From positions 248,001 to 312,000 of the forward strand of contig JAIQDT010000295.1 in the NCBI GenBank assembly GCA_021521415.1: a stretch of 64,000 bases of DNA, written 5' to 3'. The notes under the pieces were generated by a model. The model was not told the origin of the DNA. It ran no database searches and saw only the letters and a program-made list of their open reading frames with translations. Positions within the stretch are counted from its first letter, which is position 1. Each line of letters starts with the position of its first letter. The translations under genes were made by a program, and so were the position numbers. The DNA comes from Bidens hawaiensis (taxonomy: Eukaryota; Streptophyta; Magnoliopsida; Asterales; Asteraceae). Of the stretch, positions 59,341-64,000 are shown piece by piece.

Positions 59341-62099
59341 CTAAGCAGGAATATAGAATATCTTCTTTTCATTCAACACTTGCAAATCAGCTTTCGATAA
59401 GTTAACAAGATGCATCGGGTCATACACCCTCAGCACTTCTCGTTCATCTTCGTCTTCCATCACGGCTTCAGCAGTCTGGCAATCAACGTACCACCATTTT
59501 AGATTCTTCAACACATCTTGAGGCATAGTCTTCATTGGAACCTCCTTGATGCATCGGATCGGTTTGTACTTCATCACCATCCATGGCTTGCCATCTGCTC
59601 TCAATCCCCTTTCTGTATCCTCCACGAGCTTTCCCTTCTGTGGCTTTAATAGTTCAAACTTCTTTTCTTTTATGCTTTCTTTCCACACAATCTTCTCAAT
59701 CACTCTCGCCATATTGTTGTCACTTCTATTTATCAGGCCCAACCTGGCCAAATCCTTCACCTCACATTCCGGCAACGTATTGAGAGATCTCAACATTCTT
59801 TTGAAGTATTGAATACCATCATAACGCTTCACCACAAACAATTTTATCTGTTCATCATAAATCCAACAGATAATTCCCTTCTTCGACTCAGCATAGCCTT
59901 TTATGTTATAACTTTTCTTGAACATGGCTGGAACAGCAGGCTTCTTGGTCTTAATAAACCAATGAGCACAGCCTTCCTTCCACCTAGGCTGCTCCTCCCA
60001 CTCTGTCTCATCCATCTCAGCACCCATGTCGGCTTTCTCTACATCAGGGATCTCGTGTTCAACTCCTTCTTCTACTATCTCCCCCTCTTCTATCCCATCT
60101 TCAATCACAATCTGCTCACCGATCTTCTCAATCATATCACTTGGCAGCACATCTTCATCAAACAACACATCATCGCTGAACATGTCATCGTCAAGCTCCT
60201 TCAGCGCATCAATCACGTCATCCTCAACTAATACTACATCATCACCACCAGCCGCGTCGGTAGACTCCCCCTCAGCTGTGGAAGTACCAAGAGCTTGAGA
60301 AGTTCTTGGCAGCTCACCACCTGCATCTTTCGATGCATTGGGATCATCGTCTCGGTCGTTTCTCTTCTTCGTTCTGAGCTCGTCACCCTTACAGCTCATC
60401 TCCCCCTGAGATGCCAAGAACTCCTTCAAGGCATCTATAACTTTCCCATGCTCAACCAGGAGGGATGCCTGTAGTTGATTTGCTTCCACTAGGCTTTGAA
60501 TAGTCTTCGATTGCTCTGCCACGATCCGCTCTAGTGAAGCTATTCTCTCTGAATCTGAAGTAGGCGAAGGCGAGACACCAGAAGCAGGCGTAACCGCAGG
60601 TGGTACCATACCTGATAACCCTGCAGTAGTAATGACCGTTGACTCTACAAATCGTGCAGCTACCACCGACTGAGTAAGCGTTGGAGGCGGTAGAGACACG
60701 ATTTCTGGAGTCGACGTCTGGATAGCAATGATGGATGGAGTGCCAGCCGTGGATGTAGCCACCACGGGAACATCCGCAGCGCTTGTACTTGTCACCTGTA
60801 CAGAAGAAGGAACAATGGACATACCAGACAGTGCGGCCGGAGCAAATCGTACAGTCCTTGAAGTCTCTCCAGCTCCCATGCCAGCACCTGTCCTCTCCCG
60901 TCTTGATCTTCTAATCAGCTTATGTATGTCTTCTTCTTCTTCCGACTCATCATCATCCTCCGTTCTCTTCCTCTTCCCAATCGTTCTCTCTCGAGACACC
61001 ATCAATCGTCTCCCCTCATTCATAATCTCATCCAAATCGGAGTCAGCCATCGACGTAGCTGCTCTAGTCATACTCACACCCAAACCTTGTGCAGCCGAGA
61101 CCTGCATCTCTTCAACTTGATCCATATCAAAATAGCCTTGACCTCCAAAAACAGCGTCAAGATCTATATCCTCAGCAGCAGACACAACAGGCACAGCAGG
61201 AGCAGGAACAGCTTGAGTTGCTCTTGCCTGTCGCGGTTGTGGATCTCTGAACTCGTCCCCACCAGCAGGAACATACCCTGGATTGATTAAAAACCCAAAT
61301 AGTGGAGTATGCCTGGGACGACGTTCAGGGTTGCTCCTCGCACTTGACGTGCGGCATTGAGCAAAGATACGTTTGCTCACCGATTCCACGTATCTGATCG
61401 GGCGTCTCTGAGGTAGAGCCGGTGCGACATGGTTCAATATCATCTGGATGAACCGTGGGTACATAATGAACCGCTCCCGAGACATCGCCCGTCTTTGTCT
61501 ATCAATCTCGTAGAAGACCATTTGACTGAAACTATAACGCTTGTTATATGTCAGTGCAGTCATTGCAGACTGCATGGTCGCACCCATACCATCCGTGCCC
61601 GCCTTCCTCCCCGACATGCACACTATCATGACGTGCATGAGGAAGCGCCACTGGTCTAGAAGGAAACCCTTCCTCCTCTGGGTATCTCCTAATGGACCAG
61701 AGTAGCCCATTCGAAGAAACGCTCCATCACGAAAGGGAGCTACGAACTCTGTAGGATCGTCTCGAGTCTCCTTACCAAATCGTAACGCCACCCGGATCTG
61801 TTCAGAATTGAACTGAACTTCTTGATTGTTCACCGTTGCTCTCATGACCGGGGGCTCAACACGACAGTCGTATTCGACCGTCTGCCAAAAATCTTCGATA
61901 TTCGGCAGAGATATCGGCAGAGTGTTGGTGATCGCGTGAAAAATCCTCGAGCGCAGGAGGAAAGTTATTATCTCGCGATAATCGTCAACGCCGTTCGCTT
62001 CCGGTCAAGTGTAATGTACATATTGTGACCCGGGAAGAATTGTCTCTGATTGTCACCATCATCTCCTCCTGCACCTCCAGCACCAGCTACCGCAGCCAT
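59341..62099 (-). pseudogene. D ORF3: long third ORF, one frameshift
   Basis: An 834-codon open frame (61845-59341) continues upstream to an ATG at 62097-62099 (MAAVAGAGGAGGDDG); a one-base loss near 62002 breaks the frame. Numbering from the Met at 61845: conserved N-terminal domain at 1-190 (KGFLLDQWRFLMHVMIVCMS, RFIMYPRFIQMILN), basic KRKR at 291-294 next to an acidic run, Ala/Thr/Pro-rich linker, coiled coil at about 430-480, acidic region at about 540-650, C-terminal domain ending KIFYIPA. It lies between the promoter-like array and the PPT, the place where Sireviruses carry an env-like ORF. I see no signal peptide or membrane anchor, so an envelope role is not supported. It is homologous to C ORF3 along its length, though much diverged. 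Nearly intact, so young or under constraint. Confidence 0.82.
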
Positions 62100-62330
62100 A
62101 TCTGCAACAAACTAACCAAGTTAGAATGACAAAAAGAGATAGCACAAGTTCGCTTTGTTACCATTAGCGAAGTTGTGATAAACTCTGTATAGGCGAAGTT
62201 AAAGTTGAGGCGAAGTTGGGAACAACTTCGCTTCAGCTTTAAGTTCGTCTAATTAATATTAAGTACAAATGATCTAGGCGAAGATAAAGTTAACTTCGCT
62301 TCATCACAACATCGCCTCAGGCGATTTTAA
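62100..62330 (-). other. D putative ORF3 leader with GCGAAGTT words
   Basis: Noncoding; contains several AACTTCGC/GCGAAGTT copies in both orientations (62140-62310). Confidence 0.6.
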
Positions 62331-62336
62331 GTTTCG

Positions 62337-62449
62337 GGCGAAGTTACGGATAACTTCGCCTCAGGCGAACTTAAGCTTCGGGCGAAGTTACGGATAACTT
62401 CGCCTCAGGCGAACTTAAGCTCCAGGCGAAGTTACGGATAACTTCGCCT
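62337..62449. repeat. D: three 44-bp tandem units each with a perfect hairpin
   Basis: The hairpin GGCGAAGTTA, loop CGGA, TAACTTCGCC occurs at 62337-62360, 62381-62404 and 62425-62448, exactly 44 bp apart. Linkers hold TCAGGCGAACTTAAGC. All 10-bp arms are perfect. Confidence 0.95.
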
Positions 62450-62850
62450 AAACCCTAACTTCGCCTGAATCTGAATCGGCGACAGTTAGCAATTATGGAA
62501 CAACGTGCAGTTGATGATTCGGCTAGTTTAGACGATTAAGAACTCTTAAACACAAGTTTTAAGGACATCTGGACGATCAGAATGTGTACAACACGTAGAA
62601 ACACAAGTTATGAAAATCGGTTTCAAAACCGATGGTTCGAGGTTAATAACCGGGTCGAAACGACCCTTGATTAGCATGAAAGAACTTGTAATATATGATA
62701 ATACAACATCTCGAACCTTTGATCGGTGTGAAAATCGGGAATAAATAACACGAAGGTTTAGTATAAGTTCGCTGTGGATAATATAAGATCGCCGGAAAAG
62801 ATGAATAAGTTCGCTGTGGATAAAGTTATGAACAGTGTGACCATTAAAAT
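62450..62850. other. D stretch between hairpin blocks
   Basis: Noncoding, unique sequence. Two AAGTTCGCTGTGGATAA copies (62767 and 62808) are the only repeat I see. Confidence 0.5.
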
Positions 62851-62863
62851 CCTTTATATAGAG
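62851..62863 (-). promoter_or_regulatory. D internal TATA box
   Basis: CTCTATATAAAGG on the minus strand, close to the plant consensus, about 755 bp upstream of the ORF3 ATG and just downstream of hairpins at 62877-62924. Confidence 0.6.
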
Positions 62864-62876
62864 GCTCTATTATACG

Positions 62877-62950
62877 GGCGAAGTTACGGATAACTTCGCC
62901 TAGGCGAAGTTACGGATAACTTCGACAACTTCGCCTGTTCAACAACATCG
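62877..62950 (-). promoter_or_regulatory. D hairpins upstream of the internal TATA box
   Basis: A fourth perfect GGCGAAGTTA/TAACTTCGCC hairpin at 62877-62900 and a nearly complete fifth at 62903-62924, then AACTTCGCC and CATCGCC words to about 62950. Arrangement mirrors the LTR: palindromes, then TATA. Confidence 0.85.
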
Positions 62951-63104
62951 CCTAAAGTTTCAAAATTTAACCCTTAAAATGTTAACAGTTATCAATTAAG
63001 TTATAAAACTTTCCTTGAAGAAATAAATGACGTGATCAATTCTAAGTAACCAGTTAAAAAATCATAAAACTATCTAAGTACAAAAACTTAAAAAATTTAA
63101 AGTG

Positions 63105-63900
63105 TAAGGGATCAAATTTCAGTCTCGATAGGGACTGCTACGTTTTAGAAAAGATCCGAACAGGAATCATACTAACTACGTGACTGTCACATAGATCCGT
63201 GTTTAGCTGTATTATGACATATAGAGACAGGTTGTAAGCAGGTAATATACTTAAGATGGTTTTCATCGTTTATGTGATACGAGTTAGTTTCGATTAAGCC
63301 TCAAAATTTAAGTGGGCAACAACTCAGAAATATTGATGCCTCCTATCTATCCTCAAAGCGTATTTGGCTTTCCCCAAGTCACCCCGAATTGACTTCTACC
63401 CATAGTGTCTGATTAAGTTGTAAGTACTCTTCCTCTGTTTCCCGTTCTTCTTCTTACTCTAAGATTGAGAAGTCTTGATTTTATCATCACTAATATGTTT
63501 CAATAACTCCAAATATTTTTTTCTTTTTTTTTTTTTTTTTTTTTTGAACAAACATAGACTTCAAAGTAGTAATTTACTGCAAGTCCCGAATCTGGATCAC
63601 TGCAGTATCTTGAGACGCTATCTTCACGGGAATCAGAACACACATGGGCTCCTGTATGACTGGGTAATCGCTTTTCTGCCTATCATACGGAAAGATATAT
63701 ATGAAGACATGCAAAAACTCTTAAGGAGTTTCCACGTAAAATCAAGTAAATTTAGTTTGTATCACATATACTTTTACGCACCATAAAAAGTTACCATGAC
63801 ATACAATAACTGTCCTAAAGCCTTTTAAGCCTAATAACTTCACTAGCTAAGCACACAGAATTAGTATACTATCATTTTCCAAGGTTGGATCAATTTTCCG
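63105..63900 (-). other. D conserved noncoding block
   Basis: Shares ordered strings with C1: GGATCAAATTTCAG (63109), GTATTATGACAT (63210), TATTTGGCTTTCCCCAAGTC (63361), CCTGTATGACTGGGTAATCG (63651), ACTATCATTTTCCA (63868). A T run at 63524-63545 interrupts it. The open frame at 63475-63786 on the plus strand lies across this block and is not called. Confidence 0.75.
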
Positions 63901-64000
63901 TTTAACATAGCTAACGAACTTCTTACGAAGTAACAGACTTGAAAAGTAATTTCATTTCCCATAAAAAAATTTTAACATTTATCGCCCCAACCAAAACAAA

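Larger units (their letters stand above)
58781..64000 (-). mobile_element. Element D: Sirevirus-like Copia element, 3' half only
   Basis: The 3' LTR (58781-59209), PPT, ORF3, promoter-like array and conserved noncoding block lie in this window; pol, gag and the 5' LTR would lie beyond 64000. It inserted in the third internal of E; 58776-58780 (GTCGA) is the candidate left target duplication. ORF3 and the noncoding block are homologous to those of C, but the LTR is not. Confidence 0.78.

Noticed and set aside
59809..61290. Plus-strand open frames opposite D ORF3
   Set aside because: They lie antisense to a long frame with recognisable domains and are Ser/Ile-rich shadows.

Overview
This window reads as gene-free, AT-rich plant heterochromatin. 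It is a stack of nested LTR retrotransposons, and I found no host protein gene, rRNA or tRNA gene. Every coding trace is Ty1/Copia or Ty3/Gypsy gag, pol, or a third retroelement ORF. All seven visible primer binding sites are forms of TGGTATCAGAGC (initiator Met-tRNA), as is usual for plant elements. The Sirevirus-like Copia layout, the two separated zinc knuckles in element A, and the third ORF resemble proteins I remember from Asteraceae genomes (Artemisia, Tanacetum, Lactuca type). The family call is inference.

Layout, left to right. (A) 1-11018, minus strand: a Sirevirus-like Copia element with LTR 10449-11018, PBS, leader, broken gag, pol with protease, integrase, RT and RNase H, a conserved noncoding block, and a TATA plus motif-array segment at the window edge. 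11019-11781 is unassigned. (E) 11782-15941 continuing at 58422-58780, plus strand: a tandem array of a small non-autonomous element, LTR-internal-LTR-internal-LTR-start of a third internal. (F) 15942-19140, plus strand: a non-autonomous LTR element inside the third E LTR. (C) 19148-58421, minus strand: four LTRs (a-d) alternating with three internals (C1, C2, C3). Each internal is a deletion-derived Sirevirus that keeps only half of RT, RNase H, a long noncoding region and a third ORF (ORF3); C3 is further deleted. (B) 24619-36548, plus strand: a Ty3/Gypsy element with 3.1-kb LTRs inserted in C1 ORF3, with target duplication TAAAC; C2 preserves the empty site. (D) 58781 to beyond 64000, minus strand: 3' LTR, PPT, a long ORF3, promoter-like hairpin array and conserved block; its pol lies past the window.

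The most interesting signal is shared architecture in three diverged Copia families (A, C, D). Downstream of pol each has a conserved noncoding block of about 1 kb, then a dense array of a short family-specific CG-containing motif, often as inverted repeats, then a TATA box. In C and D the TATA is followed by ORF3. The same family-specific motif also lies upstream of the TATA box inside the LTR of the same family. Motif cores are TAGCGAA/AACGAAT in A, CGRGYA in C (and in the unrelated LTR element F), and GGCGAAGTT in D. ORF3 has a conserved N-terminal domain, KRKR or PKKKKR nuclear-targeting-like motifs, a coiled coil, an acidic stretch and a C-terminal domain; I see no signal peptide or clear membrane anchor. 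My working hypothesis is a two-promoter retroelement in which a nuclear ORF3 product, or a host factor, recognises the family's own motif at both promoters. The architecture is visible in the sequence; the function is inference.
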